A DNA stretch of 64,000 nt, from positions 124,001 through 188,000 of the forward strand of contig NZ_JABAIM010000002.1 in the NCBI RefSeq assembly GCF_012641365.1, in the 5' to 3' direction. Below are positions 10,601 to 18,686 of this stretch, piece by piece. Within the stretch, counting starts at the first letter, position 1. Each line of letters opens with the position of its first letter. Under the pieces are notes generated by a model. That model made no database searches, was not told where the DNA came from, and worked only from the letters and a program-made list of their open reading frames with translations. Source of the stretch: Leeia aquatica (GTDB taxonomy: Bacteria > Pseudomonadota > Gammaproteobacteria > Burkholderiales > Leeiaceae). The translations under genes were made by a program, and so were the position numbers.

Positions 10601-10757
10601 CGTGGGCATCCGGGGGTAAATCCAGCAGTTGGCTGGCACCGGATGACCATGCCTGCACCCGACCGCCCGCATCCACCAGCAAGATGGGGTCCTGCACCAC
10701 GGTCAGCAGGTCAGTCAGCAAGGAAACATCAGGGTCTGAAAGCATGCCAGCACTCAT
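7659..10757 (-). CDS. Multi-PAS/GAF sensor histidine kinase (soluble)
   Basis: A 1032-residue cytoplasmic kinase. Several PAS units occupy about residues 15-510 (for example FNPSAERLLGYTAAEVVGQM and WVNAAFTRISGYELDE). A GAF-like domain follows at about 520-670, with its typical opening after a helix, then a last PAS. HisKA has His810 in SHELRTPL, and the HATPase shows NLISNAIKFSP, DRGSGIP and GGTGLGL. No receiver domain and no membrane segment are present. The kinase core is closely similar to that of the REC-PAS-kinase at the operon's end, indicating duplication. First gene of the four-gene overlapping operon, 43 bases after mtfA. Start could be 10757 or 10745; neither has a clear ribosome binding site. 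Confidence 0.85.
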   Translation of the reverse strand: MSAGMLSDPDVSLLTDLLTVVQDPILLVDAGGRVQAWSSGASQLLDLPPDAHGCLINDWVPDWDVMWLEWPSATQQSIKPLPVATRAGMQVMQLRLQRLSRHGVPCWALQLQMPEAHTAQALNRSILSSANFAIIATDPEGLIHTFNPSAERLLGYTAAEVVGQMTPAPFHDPGEVVERARMLSEELGQPILPGFDSFVAKTRSTRTADERIWTYVRKDGSRLPVLLSVTALSDAADNIIGYLGIAFDVTRTQTIEAELQRARNFLNSMIEELPNGVFVKSGRPEEFGKVFLWNKACAQTLGIPSAKIIGGYEREHYPPELAASFLEKDRQVFECGVETLPVQQMVSHTGEELLLSITKIPIYDEVNQPLYMLGVVTDITHSERTLRALAEREAEMRKLAVVASRTDNAVVITDAAGRVEWVNAAFTRISGYELDEVRARKPGDVLQGPGTEPVTIEYMRRCLTHGKGFTVEILNYHKSGRPYWLSMDVQAVRDERQQLIQFVAVQRDITAQKDSEARMLLQNRLLGAVRFGLTLYIAEQDPRRVFQLLLNEMLVCTESAYGGMLAMQGEGPGPLVEAGSLPELGDTVTMVNHLLDAGRRSRGPVSLNWPPGASNSRPVLALPCFALDTLLGLIVLAGRSEGYNDDLLELIQPVVVSVTSVIQAVRHEQERQNLLDELAQFRQWLDSTLDMICCYDPQQSRLTYVNQGMRERLGYLEHELDQLPFDVLLDPAEQPVFQQKLALCLSGQHRALQFETVFLTASRDAFPVEILLQLNHDHLSRPLFVSIARDVSERRKMERMKSEFISTVSHELRTPLTSIVGSLSLLTAGAMGGLPQPAMELLGIAQRNGQRLLALISDILDIEKMESGRLRLQCELCDLMPLLQQSLDNNTGYADSFGVSIQAGGAWLPIKVWADPGRLAQVLNNLISNAIKFSPKGDRVLVYMQQQGARVTIVVEDRGSGIPEAFRSRIFQKFSQADASDTRLKGGTGLGLSISKMLIEQMQGEIGFDSQTGLTRFFFSLPVSETQEGMSI

Positions 10758-10800
10758 CCGGTCATGCTCGCAGTGTAGTCAACAGCGGTGAAAATGCCAG

Positions 10801-11613
10801 TCAGGCCGTACTTTCAGCCCGGTGGGGACCCATCAGGCGAGCACGGGGATCTTGCCGGTAAAACAACACCAGTTGCTGATAAAGGGCCGGGTAATCTGTG
10901 GCGACGGCAAAGGGCAGCTCAAAAAACGTCTCGCTCAGTACAGCAAAACACTCCGCCGGACTGCTGCAGGCATAGGCATCCAGCCAGTGCGGCAGCTGCC
11001 CCATGCGCGCCTGCCAGCGCATCAGACGATAGTTGGCCTGCCAGACCTCTGTCCAGCGCAAGCGCTGCATGCCCCGGTGCAAGGGCGGGAAACCGTCGGC
11101 CACCCCATTGAGCATGTCCAGCTTGTGGGCAATCTCGTGCAGGATGACGTTAAACCCATCCAGCTGCTGGCTGGCCCGCTCAGCATCCGGCCAGGAGAGC
11201 AGAATGGGGCCGTCGCCCCTGGCCTGCCCTAGCTGGATCTGGTCTTCCTCATGCACCACCCCTACCCCACCCCACTGCGTCACGGACAGCATTTCCGGGC
11301 GCGCATCGCGCACCACAAAGGGTGCCGGGTACAGGATGACCCCGCGCCAGTCATCAAAACTGTCCTCGTTCAGATTGAGAATGGGCAGGCTGGCGGTGAG
11401 CGCCAGCAGACGGCGCATGGCATCGGTCACCAGCAAGCCTTCGGTGCCGACCCATTGTTTGCGGCTGAGAAACCGTTCGCCCAGTACACACAAGCGCCAG
11501 GCGTCATCGCGGTTCAAGCCGGCAAACAGTGGCAGGTCCAGTACGGCCTGCCACTGCGGCAGCAAGATTTCTGGAGGAGGCGGCGGGCGACGCAACCAGT
11601 CGAACAGTTTCAC
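10801..11613 (-). CDS. mtfA: MtfA-like zinc peptidase (Mlc titration factor A)
   Basis: Cytosolic zinc metallopeptidase of the MtfA/DUF980 family; E. coli MtfA binds the glucose repressor Mlc. The 270 residues match the family length. The motif HEIAHKLDM, near residue 158, is an HExxH zinc site, and a downstream SETFFE segment supplies the probable third, glutamate ligand. The start is GTG at 11613, preceded by AGAGGG at four bases. It lies 15 bases after the htpG stop, so the two are probably cotranscribed. No Mlc or PTS gene is in the window, so the Mlc link is family knowledge only. Confidence 0.87.
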   Translation of the reverse strand: MKLFDWLRRPPPPPEILLPQWQAVLDLPLFAGLNRDDAWRLCVLGERFLSRKQWVGTEGLLVTDAMRRLLALTASLPILNLNEDSFDDWRGVILYPAPFVVRDARPEMLSVTQWGGVGVVHEEDQIQLGQARGDGPILLSWPDAERASQQLDGFNVILHEIAHKLDMLNGVADGFPPLHRGMQRLRWTEVWQANYRLMRWQARMGQLPHWLDAYACSSPAECFAVLSETFFELPFAVATDYPALYQQLVLFYRQDPRARLMGPHRAESTA

Positions 11614-11628
11614 GTCGCCCTCTCTGGC

Positions 11629-13530
11629 TTACAGCCCTGACAGGAACAGGCTGTTGACGCGCTTCACAAAGCCCGCCGGGTCTTCCAGCTGGCCACCCTC
11701 TGCCAGCAAAGCCTGTTCGAACAGCACATGGGCCAGATCATCAAAGTGCGCCGGCTCGGCAGACAACTTCTTCACCAGTGCGTGCGACGGATTCAGCTCC
11801 AGGATCGGCTTGCTGCCCGGCACGCTTTGCCCGGCGGACTTCAACAGCCGCTCCAGATGCCCGCTCATGGCATGATCATCCGCCACCAGGCAAGACGGCG
11901 AGTCGGTCAGGCGATGGGTCACGCGCACTTCCTTGATGCGCTCACCCAGACTAGCCTGCACCTTCTCCAGCACCGGCTTCAAGTCATCCTCAGCGGCTTT
12001 CTGCTCGGCCTTCTCGGCTTCATCGGCCAGCGCATCCATATCCAGGCTGCCCTTGCTGACCGACTGCAGTTTCTTGCCGTTGTACTCGGTGAGCGACGAC
12101 GCCAGCCATTCGTCCACCCGGTCGGACAGCAGCAGCACTTCCACGCCCTTCTTGCGGAAGATTTCCAGATGCGGGCTGTTGGCCGCGGCGGCAAAGGAAT
12201 CTGCGGTCACATAGTAAATCTTGTCCTGCCCGTCTTTCATGCGGGCAATATAGTCGTCCAGCGACACCGACTGCTCGGCCGTGTTCGCCAGCGTGCTGGC
12301 AAAACGGCACAGCTTGGCAATGCGTTCCTTGTTGGCAAAATCTTCGCCAATGCCTTCCTTGAACACGGTGCCAAACTGGCTCCAGAAGGTACGGAATTTC
12401 TCTTTGCCTTCGTCCTCTTCCGAACCCGCCAGATCATCCAGCAGGCCCAGAATCTTCTTCACGCAACCGGCACGAATGGCGTCGATATCCTTGCTGTCTT
12501 GCAGGATCTCCCGGCTGACGTTCAGCGGCAGGTCATTGCTGTCGACCACCCCCTTCACAAAGCGCAGGTATTGCGGCAACAGCTTCTCGGCATCGTCCAT
12601 GATGAAGACGCGACGCACATACAGCTTGATGCCCTGGCGGCGTTCACGGTCGTACAGGTCAAACGGTGCACGCTGCGGGATGTACAGCAGCTCGGTGTAC
12701 TCCTGGCGGCCTTCTACCTTGGCGTGACTCCACGCCAGCGGGGCCTCCCAGTCGTGTGCCACATGCTTGTAGAACTCTTCGTACTGTTCCTTGCTGATGT
12801 CCGCTTTGGACCGGGTCCACAAGGCGGAGGCCTGGTTGACCGTTTCGATTTCTTCTTCGTTCAGCAGCTCACCCTTGTCGTCCCGCTTGGGCTTATGCAA
12901 CAGGATGGGCAGGGAAATATGGTCCGAGTAGGTCTTGATGACATTAGACAGACGCCACTCATTGAGAAACTCGTCTTCACCCTCACGCAGGTGCAGCACG
13001 ATCTCGGTACCCCGGCCCGGCTTGCTGACGTTTTCCAGCGTGTACTCACCGTCACCAGCAGACTCCCAGCGCACGGCGGCATCCGCCGTACTGCCGGCAC
13101 GACGGGTGGTCAACGTCACGCGGTCTGCCACGATAAAGGCGGAGTAAAAACCCACGCCAAACTGGCCGATCAGGTTGGCATCCTTGCGCTCATCGCCGGA
13201 CAGCTTTTCAAAGAATTCGCGGGTACCGGACTTGGCAATGGTGCCGATATGCTGGATCACGTCCTCACGGCTCATGCCGATGCCGTTATCCGCGATGGTC
13301 ACGGTACGGGCATCCTTGTCGAAGGACACATGGATTTGCAGTTCAGGGTCATTCGCCAGCAAGCTGCCATCCGCAATGGCGGCAAACCGCAGTTTGTCTG
13401 CGGCATCCGATGCATTGGAGATCAACTCGCGCAGGAAGATTTCCTTGTTGGAATACAGCGAGTGAATCATCAGCTTCAGCAGTTGTTTGACTTCTGCCTG
13501 AAAACCCAGCGTTTCCTTGTTCACACTCAT
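11629..13530 (-). CDS. htpG: Molecular chaperone HtpG (Hsp90)
   Basis: ATP-dependent bacterial Hsp90 chaperone, 633 residues, matching the family length. The N-terminal GHKL ATPase is clear: the [14 protein letters not shown] segment, DNGIGM (about residue 80), and the nucleotide-lid region [15 protein letters not shown]. The middle domain shows [10 protein letters not shown] and the arginine-bearing [11 protein letters not shown]. The C-terminal dimerisation domain ends near [14 protein letters not shown] at 13530 has GAGG nine bases upstream. Preceded by a near-consensus sigma-32 promoter and followed closely by mtfA. Expression should therefore rise with heat shock. Confidence 0.97.
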   Translation of the reverse strand: MSVNKETLGFQAEVKQLLKLMIHSLYSNKEIFLRELISNASDAADKLRFAAIADGSLLANDPELQIHVSFDKDARTVTIADNGIGMSREDVIQHIGTIAKSGTREFFEKLSGDERKDANLIGQFGVGFYSAFIVADRVTLTTRRAGSTADAAVRWESAGDGEYTLENVSKPGRGTEIVLHLREGEDEFLNEWRLSNVIKTYSDHISLPILLHKPKRDDKGELLNEEEIETVNQASALWTRSKADISKEQYEEFYKHVAHDWEAPLAWSHAKVEGRQEYTELLYIPQRAPFDLYDRERRQGIKLYVRRVFIMDDAEKLLPQYLRFVKGVVDSNDLPLNVSREILQDSKDIDAIRAGCVKKILGLLDDLAGSEEDEGKEKFRTFWSQFGTVFKEGIGEDFANKERIAKLCRFASTLANTAEQSVSLDDYIARMKDGQDKIYYVTADSFAAAANSPHLEIFRKKGVEVLLLSDRVDEWLASSLTEYNGKKLQSVSKGSLDMDALADEAEKAEQKAAEDDLKPVLEKVQASLGERIKEVRVTHRLTDSPSCLVADDHAMSGHLERLLKSAGQSVPGSKPILELNPSHALVKKLSAEPAHFDDLAHVLFEQALLAEGGQLEDPAGFVKRVNSLFLSGL

Positions 13531-13574
13531 GGCTATCCTCGTTGACTGACAAAACGGCTTTGCCGCATGCAGCC

Positions 13575-13604
13575 TAATTGGGGACAGACCTTCTGGTTTT
13601 CAAG
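13575..13604 (-). promoter_or_regulatory. Sigma-32 heat-shock promoter of htpG
   Basis: On the minus strand CTTGAAA (13604-13598) is followed after 14 bases by CCCCAATTA (13583-13575). The RpoH consensus is CTTGAAA, 13-16 bases, CCCCATNTA, so the -35 is perfect and the -10 matches at eight of nine positions. The ATG of htpG is 45 bases downstream of the -10. The -35 overlaps the stop codon of the upstream kinase gene. Confidence 0.85.
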
Positions 13605-15816
13605 CGCGAACCCATTCGGGCTGAGGATGAGCCATCAAGGGCAAGGCCACTGTAAGCGTCGCCCCCGGGCCGGGGTCATTGTTGCTGGCCCAGATCATGC
13701 CGCCATGTCCACGGGCGATTTCCCGGCAAATCGGCAAGCCCAGTCCGGTACCGCCCGCGTTGGAGCGCGTGGCACTGCTCTGAATGAATTTGTCGAATAC
13801 GCTTTCCAGTTCGCCGTGTGGAATACCCACCCCCTGATCCTGCACCGCCAGCAACACGGCAGCCACACCTCGCCCCGGCAGGGTGCCCTGGCGTATGGTG
13901 ACCTGGATCAAGCCACGCTCGGGGCTGAACTTGATGGCATTGGCCAGTAGATTGCGCAGCAATTGCCCCAGTCGCATACCATCAAACGGCAGCACCAGGT
14001 CCTCACGCTCTGCCAACAGTTCAATGTGCTGCGCTCGCGCCATGGCCAGCAGCTGCAGTTCGGCAATGGCATCATGCACCAATGGCAGCAAGGGCTGCGA
14101 TGTCATCTGATAGCTCATCTTGCCCGCCTCCATTTTGGAGAGGTCCAGCAAGTCATTCAGCAATCCCAGCAAGCGTTGCCCCGCCTGACGGATGTTGCCA
14201 AGGTAATGTTGAATCTTCTCTGCGGGCGCTTTGTCCAGCCGGTCAGCTGCCAGCTCGGCAAAGCTGAGGATGGCATGCATGGGCGTGCGCAGCTCGTGCG
14301 ACATATTGGCCAGAAATACTGACTTGGTACGATTGGCCTGCTCGGCTTCATCGCGAGCCTGCCGCAAGGCCTCCTCGGCCTGAAAAATCTCGGTCTGATC
14401 CTGCACCGTTCCAAACTGGCCCACGATGTTACCGAACTCATCCAGCAGCAGGCGATTGCACTCTTTGAGAATCAAAACCTTGCCATCTGGGTGCACCACG
14501 CGATAGTGGTAATCACATGTCAAGCCTTCTTCAAAAGCCAAGGCGGCCAGTCGAAACCAGTTTTCCGCATCGTCCGGGTGCACGCGCTGCAAAATCAGGT
14601 CCAAATCGGGTGTCGGTTCCGCCGGATCAAAACCATGCAGGCGGAACGTCTCGGCAGACCAGGTCACCCCTTCGTTGATATTCCAGCGAAAATGCCCAAT
14701 GTGGGCAATGCTGGACGCTTCTTCATAGGCGTGCTCGCTACGCGCCAGTGCTGCGGCGGCCTCCCGCTCCGCAGAGACATCCTGGTATAACCACATCTGA
14801 CCTTTGGACGGGTCATGAATGTCAATCGCCCGACCATAGGCCACGCCGTCAAATACCCTGCCATCAGCCCGGACAAAAGGGGTATTGACGGTATGGGTCA
14901 GCCCGGAGAACTGGACCGGCGTAACGCGTTGCCCCACGTCCATAAAGGCCGCATCACTTTCAAAGACCATGCGGGTCGAGTGCCCCAACATCTGTTCAGC
15001 AGGCCAGCCAAACAGCTCGAGAAAAGCCTGGTTCACCATCACGAAGTGCCGGTTGATCACCTGCGCCATCCCCATCGGGCTGGCATCAAACACGGCCATC
15101 AGGCGCTCAGTCTGCGCATCCGCCGTGCGTTGCAACTGGTCCCGGTGTTGGCGCAGTGCCACTTCGGCCCGTTTTTGCGCGGTAATGTCCTGTGAAATGC
15201 CGCGCCAGCCGGTAAACTGGTCGGCTGCATCAAACACCGGGATACCACTGATGGCTACATAGCTGGGGGGATCATTATCACGCTGGCGGATCAGCTCCAG
15301 TCGTTGCACCGCCTGCCGCCTTGCAAACACCTCATGGAAGGCACCCCAGTCATTGCAGGGGCCAAGATAGGGCAGCTCCCACGGCGTTTTGCCCAGGATA
15401 CCCTCAGGCGACAAGCGGACTGCGGCCCCCATGCCCGCCTCGATGTAGGTAAACCGATACTCCGCATCCATCTCCCACACCCAGTCGATGGAGAGATCAA
15501 ACAACACCTGCTGACGTTGCTCGCGCTGACGAGCCTCACGCAGGCGCTGCCTCAGGCGCCGGTTTTCCCGACCCAGCGCCAGCATCAGCAGGCCGATGCC
15601 GAAACCGGGCAAGACCAATAGCCCCCACCACCCGTTCACGGCTTTGCCAAACAGAGGCAGCGACATCAGCCACCCGACCAGCACCAGAACACTGGTCAGC
15701 AGTGCGCCGTACGCCAGCACCTGCGTCCAGCTGGAGGCAAGACGCCACCTCCGCCTGGGTATCTGGCCAGACGCGGTGTGATCATCAGCAGAAGAGGAAC
15801 GGTGCAGAAACCGCAT
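13600..15816 (-). CDS. Membrane-anchored multi-PAS histidine kinase
   Basis: A 738-residue sensor kinase. Two membrane segments lie near residues 30-52 and 60-82 (VLAYGALLTSVLVLVGWLM, then WWGLLVLPGFGIGLLMLALG), with almost no periplasmic loop. A short coiled coil (RRLRQRLREARQREQRQQ) follows. Three PAS units are at about 105-230, 240-350 and 360-480. HisKA has His507 in SHELRTPM, and the HATPase has NLLANAIKFSP, DQGVGIP and GGTGLGL. With no periplasmic sensor, the PAS domains must read a cytoplasmic or membrane signal. No receiver is fused and no response regulator is adjacent on its own transcript, so it is an orphan kinase. Downstream htpG starts from its own promoter. Confidence 0.85.
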   Translation of the reverse strand: MRFLHRSSSADDHTASGQIPRRRWRLASSWTQVLAYGALLTSVLVLVGWLMSLPLFGKAVNGWWGLLVLPGFGIGLLMLALGRENRRLRQRLREARQREQRQQVLFDLSIDWVWEMDAEYRFTYIEAGMGAAVRLSPEGILGKTPWELPYLGPCNDWGAFHEVFARRQAVQRLELIRQRDNDPPSYVAISGIPVFDAADQFTGWRGISQDITAQKRAEVALRQHRDQLQRTADAQTERLMAVFDASPMGMAQVINRHFVMVNQAFLELFGWPAEQMLGHSTRMVFESDAAFMDVGQRVTPVQFSGLTHTVNTPFVRADGRVFDGVAYGRAIDIHDPSKGQMWLYQDVSAEREAAAALARSEHAYEEASSIAHIGHFRWNINEGVTWSAETFRLHGFDPAEPTPDLDLILQRVHPDDAENWFRLAALAFEEGLTCDYHYRVVHPDGKVLILKECNRLLLDEFGNIVGQFGTVQDQTEIFQAEEALRQARDEAEQANRTKSVFLANMSHELRTPMHAILSFAELAADRLDKAPAEKIQHYLGNIRQAGQRLLGLLNDLLDLSKMEAGKMSYQMTSQPLLPLVHDAIAELQLLAMARAQHIELLAEREDLVLPFDGMRLGQLLRNLLANAIKFSPERGLIQVTIRQGTLPGRGVAAVLLAVQDQGVGIPHGELESVFDKFIQSSATRSNAGGTGLGLPICREIARGHGGMIWASNNDPGPGATLTVALPLMAHPQPEWVRA

Positions 15817-15858
15817 GCTGCAAGTGTAGACGCCGTTCCGAGGCTTGGCGACACCTTG

Positions 15859-16767
15859 CTAGTCCAACAGCATGAAATCAATGGCCTGTTGCATCACGCC
15901 CTTGTCTTGCAAGATACGGCGGTGGCCCAACCCTTCAGTGGTCACCAGTTGCGCGCCGGGCCAGCGAGCAGCCAACTGCACCCCTTGTTCGTACGGGATT
16001 TCCTTGTCCTGGCGATCATGAATGACCAAAGCAGGATAACGGGCATTGTGCGCAATGAGTCGACCATCCAGTTCTTGCCACGACACACCATGCCGCTGCG
16101 CCATCGCTTCTTGCATGTTGAGGCGGATGTTGTCTGGCAACGCCACCATACGCGCAAACTGGCGAGGTGCCGTCTCAATGTTCTCTGCTGCCGCCAGCAT
16201 GACCAGTCGCCCGGCGGACCATCCTTCCGCTGCCGTCAGGGTCAAGGCGGAGGCCCCCAGCGAGTGACCCGATGCGGCATCTACCGGCCCGATCAGCCGC
16301 TCCACCAGCCGCAGCGCAGCCATGAAATCAAACAGGGTGACCTGGCGCTTGGGCGCTTCACCATGCCCCGGCATGTCCAGCGCCAGCACCTGACAGCCAC
16401 TGGCCAGCAATGGCGGCAACCAGGCCGCAAATTGTGTCGCCCAGCCACCCCAGCCATGTACCAGCAGGATTTTTCGCTCACCCTGCCCCCAGCGGAGCAA
16501 CTGCCCGCCCCGTTGTGGGGTATTCAACCAGCGACTTTGCTCATGCCACAGCGGAATCACCTCGGCCTTGGCACGCCATTGGCGTTGTGTTGCCGTTTCC
16601 TGGGGTTTGGGCGGTGTGGTGAATTGCCGCAATGCCCAGCGGCTCATGTAATCCGGGTAGTGCCCACTCAGCCAGGGGACCACTCTGCGCATCCAGCTCA
16701 TCACCCATGAATCAGCACGTACGTTCGTGCTTTTATTTGGGCGTACTGCAATCTCTAGTGATGGCAT
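15859..16767 (-). CDS. Alpha/beta-fold hydrolase
   Basis: A cytoplasmic alpha/beta hydrolase of about 302 residues. The oxyanion region HGWGG, nucleophile elbow GHSLGAS, acid loop HDRQDKEIPY and C-terminal GLGHRRIL supply the Ser-Asp-His triad. The substrate is unknown. The ATG at 16767 is preferred because AAGGAG lies five bases upstream. A later in-frame ATG at 16701 (MSWMRR) would drop 22 residues that add nothing to the fold. An 18-base near-palindrome at codons 13-18 resembles the site in front of the adjacent tetR gene, so that regulator probably controls this gene. Confidence 0.75.
   Translation of the reverse strand: MPSLEIAVRPNKSTNVRADSWVMSWMRRVVPWLSGHYPDYMSRWALRQFTTPPKPQETATQRQWRAKAEVIPLWHEQSRWLNTPQRGGQLLRWGQGERKILLVHGWGGWATQFAAWLPPLLASGCQVLALDMPGHGEAPKRQVTLFDFMAALRLVERLIGPVDAASGHSLGASALTLTAAEGWSAGRLVMLAAAENIETAPRQFARMVALPDNIRLNMQEAMAQRHGVSWQELDGRLIAHNARYPALVIHDRQDKEIPYEQGVQLAARWPGAQLVTTEGLGHRRILQDKGVMQQAIDFMLLD
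16714..16731. promoter_or_regulatory. Candidate TetR operator inside the hydrolase 5' region
   Basis: AGCACGTACGTTCGTGCT is palindromic at 16 of 18 positions. It matches the site in the tetR promoter (17595-17612) at 14 of 18 positions. It falls at codons 13-18 of the hydrolase if translation starts at 16767, or just upstream of the alternative start at 16701. Confidence 0.5.
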
Positions 16768-16817
16768 GACAACTCCTTGGTGACACACAGTCAACGAGGC
16801 TGGGTATAGCCTCTCTT

Positions 16818-16959
16818 AGAACCTGTTTATGGTCTCGCGAGCGAGGGGGAGACAAGGCGAAAACGACTGAGGAAGCGGAGTTTACTGGGTGTAAATGAGC
16901 ATTCCGAAGTGGTTTTCAACGCCGTATCGCCGTCGTGCAGCAGACCATAAACTGGTTCT
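16818..16959. repeat. 142-bp inverted-repeat (MITE-like) element
   Basis: The ends are an 18-bp inverted repeat with one mismatch: AGAACCTGTTTATGGTCT (16818-16835) and the complement of AGAACCAGTTTATGGTCT (16942-16959). The interior carries no plausible gene and includes a smaller palindrome, TTTACTGGGTGTAAA, at 16881-16895. It fills most of the gap between the tetR stop and the hydrolase start. No second copy was seen in this window, and no clear target-site duplication flanks it. Classification as a non-autonomous mobile element is inference from structure. It could also form a large hairpin and end tetR transcripts. Confidence 0.6.
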
Positions 16960-16966
16960 TACACGC

Positions 16967-17566
16967 TCAGTCCGCCTTGTCCTGCCGGGGCGGATGGTGC
17001 AGCAAATGCTCGAAACTCCGCATGATCCGGCGACGTACTTGATCGGCCGGTTCAAAGCCTCGATACACATAGCTGGAGTACACAATCCCCAGCAACATGA
17101 AAGCCAGCTCCCCGATGGCCGTATCTGCAGGCAGCTCGCCCGTCTCCACGGCCAGTTGTGCGGCCTTTTCCAGAAAGCCCTGCCAGTTCCGCTGATGCTC
17201 AAACACCGCGTCGCGCACCATGCCGGGCTTACTGTCAAACTCAAACACGGCGGCGGCAATCAGGCAACCGCCGGGCAAGGAGGTCTCATAGTCCAGCCAG
17301 CCTTCAAACATGGCCCGCAAGCGCACCAGCCCGCGAGGCAACTTCAGTGCTGGCTTCACCACCGTTTCCGCAAACACCTGCGCGGTCGCCGCCATAACTT
17401 CGCGCTGCAGCTCCTCACGGGAGCCAAAGTGACCAAACAGGCCGCTTTTCGACATGCCCATGCGCACCGCCAGATCTCCAATGGTCAGGCTGTCCAGCCC
17501 GACTTCACTGGCCACCTGCCTCGCGGTGTGTATGATCAATGCCTTGGTTTGTTCGCCTTTACCCAT
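16967..17566 (-). CDS. TetR/AcrR-family transcriptional regulator
   Basis: A 199-residue repressor. The N-terminal helix-turn-helix is clear at about residues 27-50 (LTIGDLAVRMGMSKSGLFGHF). The C-terminal half resembles TetR_C domains found with YdfH-like and NemR-like regulators, and contains no strong ligand clue. The ATG at 17566 follows a promoter whose spacer is occupied by an operator-like palindrome, pointing to autoregulation. A similar palindrome in the neighbouring hydrolase gene suggests that it is the target. The inverted-repeat element begins seven bases past its stop. Confidence 0.85.
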   Translation of the reverse strand: MGKGEQTKALIIHTARQVASEVGLDSLTIGDLAVRMGMSKSGLFGHFGSREELQREVMAATAQVFAETVVKPALKLPRGLVRLRAMFEGWLDYETSLPGGCLIAAAVFEFDSKPGMVRDAVFEHQRNWQGFLEKAAQLAVETGELPADTAIGELAFMLLGIVYSSYVYRGFEPADQVRRRIMRSFEHLLHHPPRQDKAD

Positions 17567-17589
17567 GCTGCATCCTGTTTACGCTACCA

Positions 17590-17618
17590 TTTTTAGCACG
17601 ATCGTTCGGACTTTTCAA
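17590..17618 (-). promoter_or_regulatory. tetR promoter with operator in the spacer
   Basis: On the minus strand TTGAAA (17618-17613), a 17-base spacer and TAAAAA (17595-17590) form a plausible promoter. The spacer is the operator-like sequence AGTCCGAACGATCGTGCT (17612-17595), related to the palindrome inside the hydrolase gene. A bound repressor would block the polymerase directly. Confidence 0.5.
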
Positions 17619-18571
17619 GTGCCTTGCATCTCCTGCTGCTGCGTAGGCAAAGCCATCATGCCGCGGCGATCCGCCGCTGTCTGGCGGATCTCCTGCAGGA
17701 AATCCTGCACAAAGGGCTCATCTGCCTGCGCCGCCCGGGTGGCTGCAAACAGGTCGCAACGCAAACCTTCCGGTGTAATGCGCCGGGTTTCCACATAGCC
17801 CTTGCCCGCATAGTCACTGACACTCCATGCTGGCAGCGCCGCCACACCCTGCCGCAATGCCACCAGCTGGATGATGGCCGCCGTCAGCTCCACCGTGCGA
17901 CGTCGCATCTCAATCCCGGCCGGGCGCAGCACCTTGTGTACCAGATCCAGCCGATGGTCGGGCAGCGGGTAGCTGATCAGGGTTTCGCCGATAAAGTCCT
18001 GCGGTTCCAGTACCGCCCGCTGCAGCAAGGGATGCGCCTTGGGCAGTACCGCAACAATCTCAAAGGAAAACAGGGGGTGCAGCACCACATCCTGCGGCTG
18101 GATCGGCTCAGACAGAATGACCAGGTCCGCCTTGTGCTCGCGCAGCAGGGCCACCGGCTCCGCCTGCCAACCCAGCAGGAAATCCAGTGACACATCGGGC
18201 CAACGCTCGCGGAATCCCTCGTTGGCGGGCAGCAGCCAGTCAAATGAGGAATGACAGGCCACACTGATGCGCAGTTGCCCAGCCTCCGCACGGACAATCC
18301 TTTGCAGGTCCTGCTCCGCCTCGGCCTGTGCCTGCTGCATTTGTCTGGCCAGCTGCAACAGTCGTTGCCCCGCGGGAGAAAACCGGGGTGGCGCCGATTT
18401 GCGGGCAAACAGGGCACAGCCGTAATGCGCCTCCAGCGCCTTGATCTGATAAGAAATGGCGGACTGGGTCAGGTGCAGTTCCCGTGCGGTGTCTGTCAGG
18501 CTGCCGGTACGCGCCAGCGTCAGCAAGGTGCGCAAGTGGCGCAGCTCGAGTGGGGATTGAGCCATTTTCAT
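17615..18571 (-). CDS. LysR-family regulator, MetR-like
   Basis: A 318-residue LysR-type regulator. HTH at about residues 20-45 (GSLTDTARELHLTQSAISYQIKAL) and a full substrate-binding domain. The segments CHSSFDWLLPA and ETLISYPLPDHRLDLV closely resemble the matching parts of E. coli MetR, the homocysteine-responsive methionine regulator, from memory. No met gene is next to it here. It diverges from the amidotransferase-like gene, the usual arrangement for a LysR target. Start may be 18571 (MKMAQS) or 18565 (MAQS). A weak palindrome, ATAAAATTTAT, lies at 18574-18584 just upstream. Confidence 0.8.
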   Translation of the reverse strand: MKMAQSPLELRHLRTLLTLARTGSLTDTARELHLTQSAISYQIKALEAHYGCALFARKSAPPRFSPAGQRLLQLARQMQQAQAEAEQDLQRIVRAEAGQLRISVACHSSFDWLLPANEGFRERWPDVSLDFLLGWQAEPVALLREHKADLVILSEPIQPQDVVLHPLFSFEIVAVLPKAHPLLQRAVLEPQDFIGETLISYPLPDHRLDLVHKVLRPAGIEMRRRTVELTAAIIQLVALRQGVAALPAWSVSDYAGKGYVETRRITPEGLRCDLFAATRAAQADEPFVQDFLQEIRQTAADRRGMMALPTQQQEMQGT

Positions 18572-18686
18572 GAATAAAATTTATGCAGTGTAACAGTATA
18601 TTCCGTTTGCTCCGGCGCGCCCAGCCCGCCAGAATGCCTCCCTGCGACGTCGCCATCCCTTGAACCAGACCAGACAGGAAATCCCC

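Noticed and set aside
18569-18585. LysR operator palindrome overlapping the start of the MetR-like gene
   Set aside because: Weak AT-rich symmetry that includes the start codon; could be chance, so not listed as a separate site.
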